From Eutreptiella sp. 'Long Island Sound 2002' (taxonomy: Eukaryota; Euglenozoa; Euglenophyceae; Eutreptiales; Eutreptiaceae): a stretch of DNA of 64,000 nucleotides. Of this stretch, positions 41,472-53,172 are shown piece after piece. Below the pieces are notes generated by a model. It ran no database searches and had not been told where the DNA came from. It worked only from the letters and a program-made list of their open reading frames with translations. Where the stretch lies: the NCBI GenBank assembly GCA_964036045.1, contig OZ038382.1:76184687-76248686 (forward strand). Reading direction: 5' to 3'. A program made the translations under genes and the position numbers. How positions within the stretch are numbered: the stretch's first letter is position 1; the number at the start of each line of letters is the position of its first letter.

Positions 41472-44400
41472 TTAGTTTCGCTTTTTACGCTTGGACATAG
41501 TCTCAGCACGGGTTAGGAGCTGCCCCTCGTTGTTCCCAACGAGGTAAGTGCGGAAGATGGGGTTGATACTCCCATCTGGTTGTATGAAGGCTGACATAGG
41601 TTCCCAGGTCGCCTCAGATAACCTATAGCCAATTCACAGGGTTAGGAATTTCCAGCCCTGTTTATACTCCTGGCGAGCAATACCTGCAACCACGTAGTAA
41701 CCATCGACTGCCATCTCATCGGCAGTCATCTCTTCGAGTTTGTCTGCCTCCTCTGGACTGGCAGCGTTCTCTAGGTCTATACGCTCAACCTCGCTGTCGC
41801 TGAGGCGCCACTCATCCCAAGACAAGTCGTCAGGGGAGTGATAGTGCCTCAACTGCTTAGGTGCACACAGCAGTTCACCACCTAGACGTGGACTGCACCT
41901 GACATGGATCCTGGATCCATCTATCCTGATGATACGATAGGGTCCAAAGTAAGGGTCCTGTAGGCAGTTACGTGGCCAGGAGGGTAGGCGTGAATGGTGT
42001 ACCAAAACAAGGTCACCAACCTTGAAGCTGGCAGGTCGCCGTAGGCGGTTCCGTCGGCTCTGTTCACGGTCACGAATGTGTCTCAGGTTAGTACCAGCCT
42101 GGTTAGCCAGAGACTGCTTGTGTTCCAGCCAATCTCCCACAGGGCTCTTGAAGTCCTCAGGAAAGGGGGTTTTGAAAAACCAAGCAGGTCGTCCTCCATT
42201 GAACAGTTCGTGGGCGGTGAAACCGGTAGAAGAGCTCCGCTGTGAGTTCATGGTCAGCACTGCCCAGGGCACTAGGCGTACCCAGTCCTTGGTGCGCTCC
42301 TGTTTCATCAGGATTCTTAAGTTTTGCTCCACCACACGGTTCTGTCTCTCACAGAAAGGGTTAGACGTGTGGGTATAGGGCATACCTGTGGTTACCTCCA
42401 CGTTGAGGGCATTTAGCACTCGTTTGTACCACCCAGTGTCACTGCGGATGCGTACATCCTCATCAGAGTGCACCTGCTTAGGTGCTCCATAGGGTTCGAA
42501 CCATTGTTCGACCAACATTTTTACAGTCTGCTCACCTGTGATTTTCTTATTGCAAGGAAACACACGGGTGAAGCGAGATAGACCACAGGTGACCACGAGG
42601 CAACTATCATAGCCGCCAAAGCGTGGTAGGCCGTGGATGAAATCCACGTAGAGAAGAGAGTTAGCACAATAGGGTATGGGTAAGCTGGAGATCAGGCCCC
42701 TATCCGTACTGTCGCTCTGCTTGCTGGCATGACAGCCACAAGCATCCACAATGGTCTGCATACGCGACCTCAGTTCAGTCACGGAAGAAGTCCACTGAGC
42801 GATTAGCGTCAGTGTGACCAGAACTGAGATGGGACCACTGTAGGCACCCATCCAGTCGTGCCTCAGGCACCACAATTCAGTCCTCGTAGAAGAGGTACTG
42901 ATTGTTTTTCTACCACTGGTGCCCGTCAATGACACGGGTTTCGAGACCAGTGCTGAGGGTTTGGAGAATTTCTTCATACTCTGACTGATAGTCCGTTAGA
43001 CTGCAACCCTCCAGGATTCCAGCAGTGCGCATGGACAGGTCAAGCTGGACATCCATACGCTGGAAAGCCTCTCTGGCGAGCGCCTCAGAGCTCTCACCAA
43101 TAAGCGCATCGAAGTTGTTGCGCGATATATAGTCAGACAGTTCATTCTTTATCCCGGGGATATGATGCACTGTCAGCCTGAACTGGCTCAGGTAAGTCCA
43201 CCACCGTTTTAGCTTTGCTTTCTCTGGTGGTGGGCCCTTCTGAAAAGACTTCACAGGCTCCTGGTCACACAGCCAGACAATAGGGTTAGATCCCACGAGT
43301 CCGGATTGTGACGATAGCACCAACATACCGGCCAGGAGTTCCTGGTCATAGGTGCTGTAATTGGAACGTGCTTGGTTCCATTTCCAATTCCAGTGTCCCA
43401 GTGGCACCAGTCGCCACTCACTGGTAGGATAGTCATGTTTCAACGAACCATCACGGTTCAGTCCAGTAGTACGATAATGGCAGTGGGTTAGTTCAGCGGG
43501 GTCAAGCTCCTGCCATTGGTAGATCGTACCTCCCCCCCCTACATCACTGGCATCAGTGATCAGGACTATCTCGCCCTCAGGGCGGGGCACCCCCAGGCAG
43601 TTGGACGAGGCAAACTTCTTCTTCAACTCTTGGAAACACTCTTCCTCTCTGGAGGTCCACCTCCAGGGAGTAGTTTTCTTGATTAGGTCAGTGAGGGGTG
43701 CAGAGGAGTAAGTAAAATTGTGGATGTGATGCCGATAGAAATTACAGGCGCCCACAAAACTCCTCACATCGTGTAGACCCTTCTTAGGGTCATCGCGAAT
43801 CTGCATGTTCTGTAGGGGCTGCATCTTAGACGCGGCTGGTTTCCACCAGCCATACCCCACGTCGAAACCCAAATACTCCATCTCCTCTTTCATAAACTCA
43901 CATTTTTCGAGTTTGATTCGGAGATGGTTTTCTTGAAAGACAATGAAAAATTAACGGAGGAGAAGGACATGGTCCTCTTTGGTATTAGTACCCAAACTCA
44001 CGTCGTGGATGTGAGCCTCCATTTCTGCACCCCGAGAGATCAACTCTTGTACTAGAGGCCTGCGCCTCAGCATGTACAAAATTTTGTTCATAAGCTCCTG
44101 GAAGAGCGCTGGGGCATTAGCCACCCCGAAAGGCATAACCTTCCACTTGAAGACACGACCCTTAGGGGTTATAAAGGCCAACAGCTCCTGAGCTGCGGCG
44201 GTTAGGTCCACCTGCCAGAAACCAGAGCGTTTGTCCATTTTGGTCTTGTACCTGCATTTGGCAATACGCTTCAGGGTGTTTTCCATGTTAGGAATACTCC
44301 CTGAGTGGTTCTGGGTTTTCTTGTTGACCTCACCATAGTCTACAACCAGACGTAGGGCAGTCGACCCTGGTTTGGCAACAAGGAAACAGGGACTGCAGTG

Positions 44401-46250
44401 ATGGGGATAGTCCCCGTGCTTATACTCTTCAACGAGGCCAGCATCAATGCATTCCTGGATCTGGCGCTCGATTTCTTCAACCTGTTCCTGTGGAGCGGGA
44501 GAGGGACGACGCCTCACTCGCGTCTTTTCAAATTCTGGTTTCAATTTCAGGTCCATCTGGACCAGTTTTTTACAAGAAAGGGGAGGCGGCAAGGCGCCGA
44601 ACACCTCCTCATAGGTTATCAGCAGTGTCTTCGAGCGGGGGTCAAGGTTAAGACTCTCGAGTTTCTGAAGGAAATCCTCCTCAGCATGGAGGTTGCTTTT
44701 TCAATGTTCTTTCTTTTTCTGCCCATCAGCAGTTTCGGCAGGCACAGAACCATCGTCCCACTCAGGGGGACATTGCTGCCCATAGTGCAGAGAATACACT
44801 AGAGGTATCTCAGGATCAGGCAGCGTATAGGACTCATCATCCCCCTCAGACCAGACGGAGGATTTCCAGGTCTGTCTCAGGTATTGCAGCCGTTCTTGGC
44901 GCTCAATACCTTCGGCCTTCAGGTACAACAGCCGCCGAAGTTCCTGAGTGTCATGCTCAGACAATGGCATGTTTACTAGCAGCAGGCCGAGCCAGAGCAT
45001 CAGCACTCCGGGCCACGGGTTCACCTGTGTGCATAGGCTGCATGTGTAGTACTGGCTTCCCAACAGGGGAAGCGGGTTCAGAGGTTGACTCTACATCTAC
45101 CTCCTCTAGCAACAGCTGGGCTAGGAATGCACTATGTTTTAGGTCAACACAGCTGGGATCAACAGAAGGTATAGTGCTGGCGATCTCAGACAGTTGGTCG
45201 TCAGCATCCTTTTTTACAGCTGCAGGTTCCAGATAGTCATCGGGAGACTCACACCCTGTAAGTGTGGCAGATAGGTGCTCAGGAGATCGATTTTTGAGAT
45301 CATAAAGGGTCAGGCCACGATTTTCGGCCATGACCTCTTTCAGTAGCACCTGGTCTAGGTCACACATGGGTACAGGATTGAGAGATCCATCGACGATGGA
45401 CAGGAAACTGGCCCACTCAGGGGCCTGCAAAGCTGTGTCTGAGTCCTCAGGCACATAGACGGGGCCGTCGGGGAGTTGCACTCTTCCCACGGTCATTTGA
45501 TCTAGCATACGGCGCCAGTAAGCATGTTCACCAGAGCAGCCCCAGTCAGGGGTGCACATAACAACCCTTCCTCCCTCATAAGCGATTTTGGTTAGAACCT
45601 TCGCGAGCACGGAGAAGGGAGGGTTAGCATACGCTAGGCCCATTGCTTTCCAGAAGAAACGGAAAGCATTGTTCAGTTGTTTCGAGCAGTACAACTGCAT
45701 GATGTGCTGTTGTTGGCTCGCAAACAATTCCGCCTGGATCTCATCCAGGTTTACCTGAAGGGCCGCCAGTCCATTTTCAAGAACGTGACGGGCCAATTGG
45801 TAGTTTTCAGTACGATAGTTAGTCTTGGATGCGTAGCGCAGCCCAGACTTTTTTCGTCCTGACAGCTCCAAAGGTACGGAGAATAGCCCACTGCCAAAGT
45901 CGCAGTGCAAAGAATAGGGGCGCTGGAGGGACAGCATTTTTACCTGGGGGTTTCTTCGTAGGAAATCGGTGCCAATGACGATGTCAAAGGCGTCGGTGTC
46001 CAGCACTCTGCAGTGTTGGGTCACGGTTTCGTCGCCCAGACATATAGTTACATCGACCCTCCCCCAAGGAAAGGATGGTACGCCCATCCCCTACTCTTAT
46101 GGCCACGGCCTTAGTTTTCTTGAAAGTCTTTAGCAGGCGCCGGGCCACTATGGAAAGTGTTGCACCGGTGTCAAGCACCGCTCGAAGAACCTGATCCCCG
46201 ATTTTCACGAGGATCCAGAAAACCAAGTCCTCCTCTTCGGAGCCGCCCCC
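41472..46250 (-). pseudogene. pol: Decayed pol of chromovirus B1
   Basis: Collinear with pol of element A, from protease (DTGA near 46,170) through RT, RNase H, integrase and chromodomain to TAA 41,472-41,474. Breaks include a frameshift in the protease around 46,060, a TGA where the linker enters RT (near 44,702), a TGA in the RT C-terminal part (near 43,745), a stop in RNase H-integrase (near 42,911), a ~26-bp deletion before the integrase core and a TGA in the chromodomain (near 41,634). Most are shared with B2. Private to this copy: HIDD changed to HIHD, and a TAA at about 43,951. No function is possible. Confidence 0.92.
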
Positions 46251-48458
46251 CTACTCCTCATCAGGGAACTTGACATCCACCCCTGCAGCAATGAGGGACC
46301 TGGCCATCCAGACCAAGCGCCTCTTCTTGGAATTATTCCCCTCAGGGGTAGCGTTATCCCCTTGGGGGCGCTTCTTGGGGTCACCTGCGGCAGGAGCGGG
46401 TGTAGCAGCAGGAGTGGGTGTAGCAACGGGCGCTGATGAGCGCCTCTGGGGGTTAGGGGGTCGATTTTTGCCACCCCCCTTGCCACCTCCTTTACCACCT
46501 TTATCCCCATTCGGGGGATTTCTGGCAAGCGTTTGGGTCTTCTGGCGTTCCGCCTCCTGACGCTTGAGTTTGTCACTCTCGCGTTTCTTGATGTGGCATT
46601 CGTCCTCATAGTGACGACGTTTGCCACATTAACCACAGGTGATGGTACACTTGAAATGGTCCTGATGGGTCACAGGTTTCCCATCCTTGGTATGCTGCTG
46701 ACGTTTCATCTGCAGCATACAGCCACTCCGGAGATCGTAGTCAGAGGCATGACAAGGTCCCCCCTTGTCATTGACAGGTTTGCAGTAGAACAGGGGGGGT
46801 GTACCTGCATCAGGTTTAACCCCATTCATGGCACGTAGGTTACCCCTCCCTTTACCACCTCCCTGGTTGGTGTTGGTGGGATTTTTAGGCCCTTTCCCTT
46901 CGCCACGTTCGGGGGTAGGGGTACCACCTCGTCCCAAATGCTTCTTGAGGAATTTCTCCATGTGGGAGTCATTCTCTCTCTCAAGAGCTAGCTCAATCAA
47001 GAGGTCTACCAGTTCATCGTACAAGTGGGTCCTGCTCTTCCTCTCAGAGGTGGAGCGGCAATCATCCCACGTACGTTGGGGGAACTTACTCATGAGCCAC
47101 AGGTGGGGCTCAGTGGCTCCGTAGGAGCCCACGTTCATCCTCGAAAACAGGTGCTCCAAGTCGCACACATATTCAGAAATTTGCGCAGCGGATGGAAACT
47201 CAGGGAGCATAGGTAGCTCCTCGATCTGTGTGCGTACGCTGAGGTCAGTCTCATAGACTGGGAATGTTTTCTCCAACCTCAGGAGTACCTCTGCCCAGGT
47301 AGAACAGGTTTTCACAATCTGATTCACCTGTTTTTGCAAAAATTTCTTTTTGCATGAGCGTTTCAGTAGTGAGCATTTGGTGGCCACATCCACATGGGAT
47401 TGGCCAGTCAGCAAAAGGAACTCTGCAAATTCTTCTGCCCATTCGGGCAGATTTTTGGGGTCGAACTCTGGCAGTTCCGGCTGGATGTTCGCCTGGGCAA
47501 TAGGTCTGCCCGTCTTCCCACCCCCCGGAGTTAGGCCTGAAGGCGACATGCCGGCAAGAGGTGCCAGGGCTGACAGCCCTCTTTTCTCAATCTCTGTGAC
47601 AGGCACGTCTTGTAGTTCAGCCATAGGCACTGTCCTGGCACGGGGGTGAAAGGGGCTGGGGCAGGTGACCTTAGGCAACAGCCTTGAGACCCTTGATCTC
47701 TTAAGATCTTCGGCCAGGGTACTCAGTCCGGGAGAGGGGGAGGACAACTCTGGCTTGGATAAGGGTTCTGCAATACCCATTTTTGCCTAAATGGCCTCCG
47801 ATAGGGCCGTCACATCTGGATCCTCTGATCCAGACAGGAGTTTGGCCAGCAGTTCGGCCGTATGATCCACGCCACCGTAGGTTGGCCGTGGATGATGTTG
47901 TTCCTCAACTCGAGTCGGGCTCACTTCGGGAGCCCTTGGGGTTGGACAACATGCTCTTGGATACTCGGGTCTCGGTCGTCTTGGCAGGGATGCTGTCTCG
48001 GCTCTATCGGACGGCGGGCCAGAGTGCGCGTAGGACCCTAGGTCTGTACGTGGTCTGGATCCATGTACTGCCAATGGCTCCTCTCCATCTTCTCCACGAA
48101 TGGATTTGTAGTACTCCTCATGGAGGATGTATTCATCCATTTTCGTCCTCAGTTCCTCATACTCCTCAGGGCCTTCAATCGCTGTTGAGGATGAAGCCGG
48201 ACAGTTGGATCTGGATACTGAGGCTGCTACACGTCTGTGGAGATGACTGAAGCTGTCTCCACCGTGGGCCGCTAAGGCCTCGGTGGTAAGGCCTTTGTTT
48301 TCTTCCGCCCTTCTGCGTTCTGGATCTCCGTGGGACCCAGATGCGCCACTGAGATGTTGTGGAGCTCGGTAAGGTGGTTCACTCATAGGTTGGGCCATGC
48401 TGCCCATTTGCACTTGGACAGTTTTGATGGGCCAGGTCCTGACGCTTGGCCTGGACAT
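46251..48458 (-). pseudogene. gag: Decayed gag of chromovirus B1
   Basis: Collinear with gag of A from ATG 48,458 to the terminal TAG 46,251-46,253. Two in-frame stops break it: a TAG near 47,787 (Lys codon in A) and a TAA near 46,629 that replaces the Tyr between the first two zinc-knuckle cysteines. Both stops occur in B2 at the mirrored places. The UAG-plus-spacer arrangement ahead of pol is retained. Confidence 0.92.
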
Positions 48459-48541
48459 GATGAACTTGTTGTTGAGCTTTGTGTGCTGCACTTCTTCTCA
48501 GGGTCGATTCAAAAGGTCACAAGGGACTGTCTCTGCTACCG

Positions 48542-49248
48542 GAAAGATGTCCTTGATTTATGCCCTAGATATTTTGATGAAATCCTGCAGGTTTCGTAGT
48601 TGAAAACCCAAACCAAAGCAGCAAGTAGAGCAAGAAGAGGATGTGGATCGAATCAATGATTGGTTTTGGAATCCAGTGTAACACAGAAGCGCTGCAGATG
48701 AACAAAGCACGTTTATACACAAAGATTCAATCACAAATGGATAATACAAAAGATTTTATATGAAAATTGGTCTGACTCTTGCCTCAGAGATAGCATTAGG
48801 CACTTCATGTGCACTCTTTTGGATGAAATGGTGCTGGTTAGGAATGTGGGGCATAGATGTCAGGACCACACAGAAAATGACTTGGCCAAGCAACTGTATT
48901 CAGAAACAGTTACAAAGTAGGACCACAATAAGTGGTAGAAACAATTGAGTATAGGGGTCTTGGGGTGGGAGACCACTAGGCTTAACCTCCAAGGCCTAAA
49001 GCATGCAATGCCTTTTTTCTTTCGGTATATCCTCCATGAAGGAAGGTACCTCCGCTCAGTTGAGTGGTAGGGGTGAACTTCATGGGGGGCTAGGGTCACA
49101 ACCCTAGTTACTTTGAGAAAGTGTACTTTAGGCAACAAAAGAGAGATAAAAACACTTAAGTTTGTCTTAGCATCAACAAAAGGGTTTTAAGGGGGGCTTG
49201 GCCTGGATCAAGCCCTCCAAGAAAGACATGGCAGTGACTTTTTCTTAC
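48542..49248 (-). repeat. 5' LTR of element B1, 3' ~700 bp only
   Basis: Reverse complement of the terminal part of the LTR, followed on the minus strand by the PBS at 48,541-48,526. Upstream LTR sequence is missing: similarity ends at the CTTAC of 49,244-49,248, where the central foldback begins. Confidence 0.88.
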
Positions 49249-49640
49249 TACAATGGGTCAAAAATGGGTCAAAAATGCGCTTTTCCAAAAGTGATCCTGG
49301 ACCATTTATGATGCTCAAACAAGTGGTTTTAGCCCATTTTGAGCCCGTGGCGACAGGTTTGGGCTCATGGAAAATCCCAAAATGCCTTGAAAATGGGCCA
49401 TTTTGGGACCAAAAGTGGGTCATAAATGGGTCCTAAATGCGTTTTTCCAAAAGTAATCCTGGACCATTTGGGATGCTAAAACAAGTGTTTTTAGCCCGTT
49501 TTGAGCCCGTTTTGACCGAGTTTAGCCCCTTCCACCACATGTATGCACCACTTTGTGCCTTCGCACTTACGTTAGAGCCGTGTGGTGGAGCCACCTAGAG
49601 TTGGGAGAGGAGTGTAGATTAGAGGATATATATATATATA

Positions 49641-49708
<68 letters not shown>

Positions 49709-49721
49709 GCCACGCCACGTC

Positions 49722-49776
<55 letters not shown>

Positions 49777-50174
49777 CACATATATATATATATATATCCT
49801 CTAATCTACACTCCTCTCCCAACTCTAGGTGGCTCCACCACACGGCTCTAACGTAAGTGCGAAGGCACAAAGTGGTGCATACATGTGGTGGAAGGGGCTA
49901 AACTCGGTCAAAACGGGCTCAAAACGGGCTAAAAACACTTGTTTGAGCATCCCAAATGGTCCGGGATTACTTTTGGAAAAACGCATTTAGGACCCATTTA
50001 TGACCCACTTTTGGTCCCAAAATGGCCCATTTTCAAGGCATTTTGGGATTTTCCATGAGCCCAAACCTGTCGCCACGGGCTCAAAATGGGCTAAAACCAC
50101 TTGTTTGAGCATCATAAATGGTCCAGGATCACTTTTGGAAAAGCGCATTTTTGACCCATTTTTGACCCATTGTA
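49249..50174. mobile_element. ~0.93-kb foldback sequence with (TA)n core at the palindrome centre
   Basis: Two ~380-bp arms in inverted orientation flank a TA-rich core (49,626-49,797) with a short GCCACGCCACGTC near 49,709-49,721. Each arm holds a diverged direct repeat of ~185 bp with TTTTCCAAAAGT and GATCCTGGACCATTT. It does not belong to the LTR and replaces the first part of both 5' LTRs. It may be a foldback-type element or a product of the inverted duplication itself; no coding capacity. Confidence 0.6.
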
Positions 50175-50881
50175 GTAAGAAAAAGTCACTGCCATGTCTT
50201 TCTTGGAGGGCTTGATCCAGGCCAAGCCCCCCTTAAAACCCTTTTGTTGATGCTAAGACAAACTTAAGTGTTTTTATCTCTCTTTTGTTGCCTAAAGTAC
50301 ACTTTCTCAAAGTAACTAGGGTTGTGACCCTAGCCCCCCATGAAGTTCACCCCTACCACTCAACTGAGCGGAGGTACCTTCCTTCATGGAGGATATACCG
50401 AAAGAAAATAGGCATTGCATGCTTTAGGCCTTGGAGGTTAAGCCTAGTGGTCTCCCACCCCAAGACCCCTATACTCAATTGTTTCTACCACTTATTGTGG
50501 TCCTACTTTGTAACTGTTTCTGAATACAGTTGCTTGGCCAAGTCATTTTCTGTGTGGTCCTGACATCTATGCCCCACATTCCTAACCAGCACCATTTCAT
50601 CCAAAAGAGTGCACATGAAGTGCCTAATGCTATCTCTGAGGCAAGAGTCAGACCAATTTTCATATAAAATCTTTTGTATTATCCATTTGTGATTGAATCT
50701 TTGTGTATAAACGTGCTTTGTTCATCTGCAGCGCTTCTGTGTTACACTGGATTCCAAAACCAATCATTGATTCGATCCACATCCTCTTCTTGCTCTACTT
50801 GCTGCTTTGGTTTGGGTTTTCAACTACGAAACCTGCAGGATTTCATCAAAATATCTAGGGCATAAATCAAGGACATCTTTC
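50175..50881 (+). repeat. 5' LTR of element B2, 3' ~700 bp only
   Basis: Mirror image of 48,542-49,248. It ends at 50,881 before the PBS CGGTAGCAGAGACAGT at 50,882-50,897. The 5' two thirds of the LTR are absent. Confidence 0.88.
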
Positions 50882-50964
50882 CGGTAGCAGAGACAGTCCC
50901 TTGTGACCTTTTGAATCGACCCTGAGAAGAAGTGCAGCACACAAAGCTCAACAACAAGTTCATC

Positions 50965-53172
50965 ATGTCCACGCCAAGCGTCAGGACCTGGCCCATCAAA
51001 ACTGTCCAAGTGCAAATGGGCAGCATGGCCCAACCTATGAGTGAACCACCTTACCGAGCTCCACAACATCTCAGTGGCGCATCTGGGTCCCACGGAGATC
51101 CAGAACGCAGAAGGGCGGAAGAAAAAAAAGGCCTTACCACCGAGGCCTTAGCGGCCCACGGTAGAGACAGCTTCAGTCATCTCCACAGACGTGTAGCAGC
51201 CTCAGTATCCAGATCCAACTGTCCGGCGTCATCCTCAACAGCGATTGAAGGCCCTGAGGAGTATGAGGAACTGAGGAAGAAAATGGATGAATACATCCTC
51301 CATGAGGAGTACTACAAATCCATTCGTGGAGAAGATGGAGAGGAGCCATTGGCAGTACATGGATCCAGACCACGTACAGACCTAGGGTCCTACGCGCACT
51401 CTGGCCCGCCGTCCGACAGAGCCGAGACAGCATCCCTGCCAAGACGACCGAGACCCGAGTATCCAAGAGCATGTTGTCCAACCCCAAGGGCTCCCGAAGT
51501 GAGCCCGACTCGAGTTGAGGAACAACATCATCCAAGGCCAACCTACGGTGGCGTGGATCATACGGCCGAACTGCTGGCCAAACTCCTGTCTGGATCAGAG
51601 GATCCAGATGTGACGGCCCTATCGGAGGCCATTTAGGCAAAAATGGGTATTGCAGAACCCTTACCCAAGCCAGAGTTGTCCTCCCCCTCTCCCGGACTGA
51701 GTACCCTGGCCGAAGATCTTAAGAGATCAAGGGTCTCAAGGCTGTTGCCTAAGGTCACCTGCCCCAGCCCCTTTCACCCCCGTGCCAGGACAGTGCCTAT
51801 GGCTGAACTACAAGACGTGCCTGTCACAGAGATTGAGAAAAGAGGGCTGTCAGCCCTGGCACCTCTTGCCGGCATGTCGCCTTCAGGCCTAACTCCGGGG
51901 CGTGGGAAGACGGGCAGACCTATTGCCCAGGCGAACATCCTGCCGGAACTGCCAGAGTTTGACCCCAAAAATCTGCCCGAATGGGCAGAAGAATTTGCAG
52001 AGTTCCTTTTGCTGACTGGCCAATCCCATGTGGATGTGGCCACCAAATGCTCACTACTGAAACGCTCATGCAAAAAGAAATTTTTGCAAAAACAGGTGAA
52101 TCAGATTGTGAAAACCTGTTCTACCTGGGCAGAGGTACTCCTGAGGTTGGAGAAAACATTCCCAGTCTATGAGACTGACCTCAGCGTACGCACACAGATC
52201 GAGGAGCTACCTATGCTCCCTGAGTTTCCATCCGCTGCGCGAATTTCTGAATATGTGTGCGACTTGGAGCACCTGTTTTCGAGGATGAACGTGGGCTCCT
52301 ACGGAGCCACTGAGCCCCACCTGTGGCTCATGAGTAAGTTCCCCCAACGTACGTGGGATGATTGCCGCTCCACCTCTGAGAGGAAGAGCAGGACCCACTT
52401 GTACGATGAACTGGTAGACCTCTTGATTGAGCTAGCTCTTGAGAGAGAGAATGACTCCCACATGGAGAAATTCCTCAAGAAGCATTTGGGACGAGGTGGT
52501 ACCCCTACCCCCGAACGTGGCGAAGGGAAAGGGCCTAAAATTTTCACCAACACCAACCAGGGAGGTGGTAAAGGGAGGGGTAACCTACGTGCCATGAATG
52601 AGGTTAAACCTGATGCAGGTACACCCCCCCTGTTCTACTGCAAACCTGTGAATGACAAGGGGGGACCTTGTCATGCCTCTGACTACGATCTCCGGAGTGG
52701 CTGTATGCTGCAGATGAAACGTCAGCAGCATACCAAGGATGGGAAACCTGTGACCCATCAGGACCATTTCAAGTGTACCATCACCTGTGGTTAATGTGGC
52801 AAACGTCGTCACTATGAGGACGAATGCCACATCAAGAAACGCGAGAGTGACAAACTCAAGCGTCAGGAGGCGGAACGCCAGAAGACCCAAACGCCTGCCA
52901 GAAATCCCCCGAATGGGGATAAAGGTGGTAAAGGAGGTGGCAAGGGGGGTGGCAAAAATGGACCCCATAACCCCAAAAGGCGCTCATCAGCGCCCGTTGC
53001 TACACCCACTCCTGCTGCTACACCCGCTCCTGCCGCAGGTGACCCCAAGAAGCGCCCCCAAGGGGATAACGCTACCCCTGATGGGAATAATTCCAAGAAG
53101 AGGCGCTTGGCCTGGATGGCCAGGTCCCTCATTGCTGCAGGGGTGGATGTCAAGTTCCCTGATGAGGAGTAG
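50965..53172 (+). pseudogene. gag: Decayed gag of chromovirus B2
   Basis: From ATG 50,965 to terminal TAG 53,170-53,172. In-frame TAG 51,634-51,636 and TAA 52,792-52,794 (inside the zinc knuckle) interrupt it, exactly as in B1. The capsid-like region between them is open for 383 codons. Small private differences from B1 exist (for example KGPKIFTN where B1 has KGPKNPTN). Confidence 0.92.
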
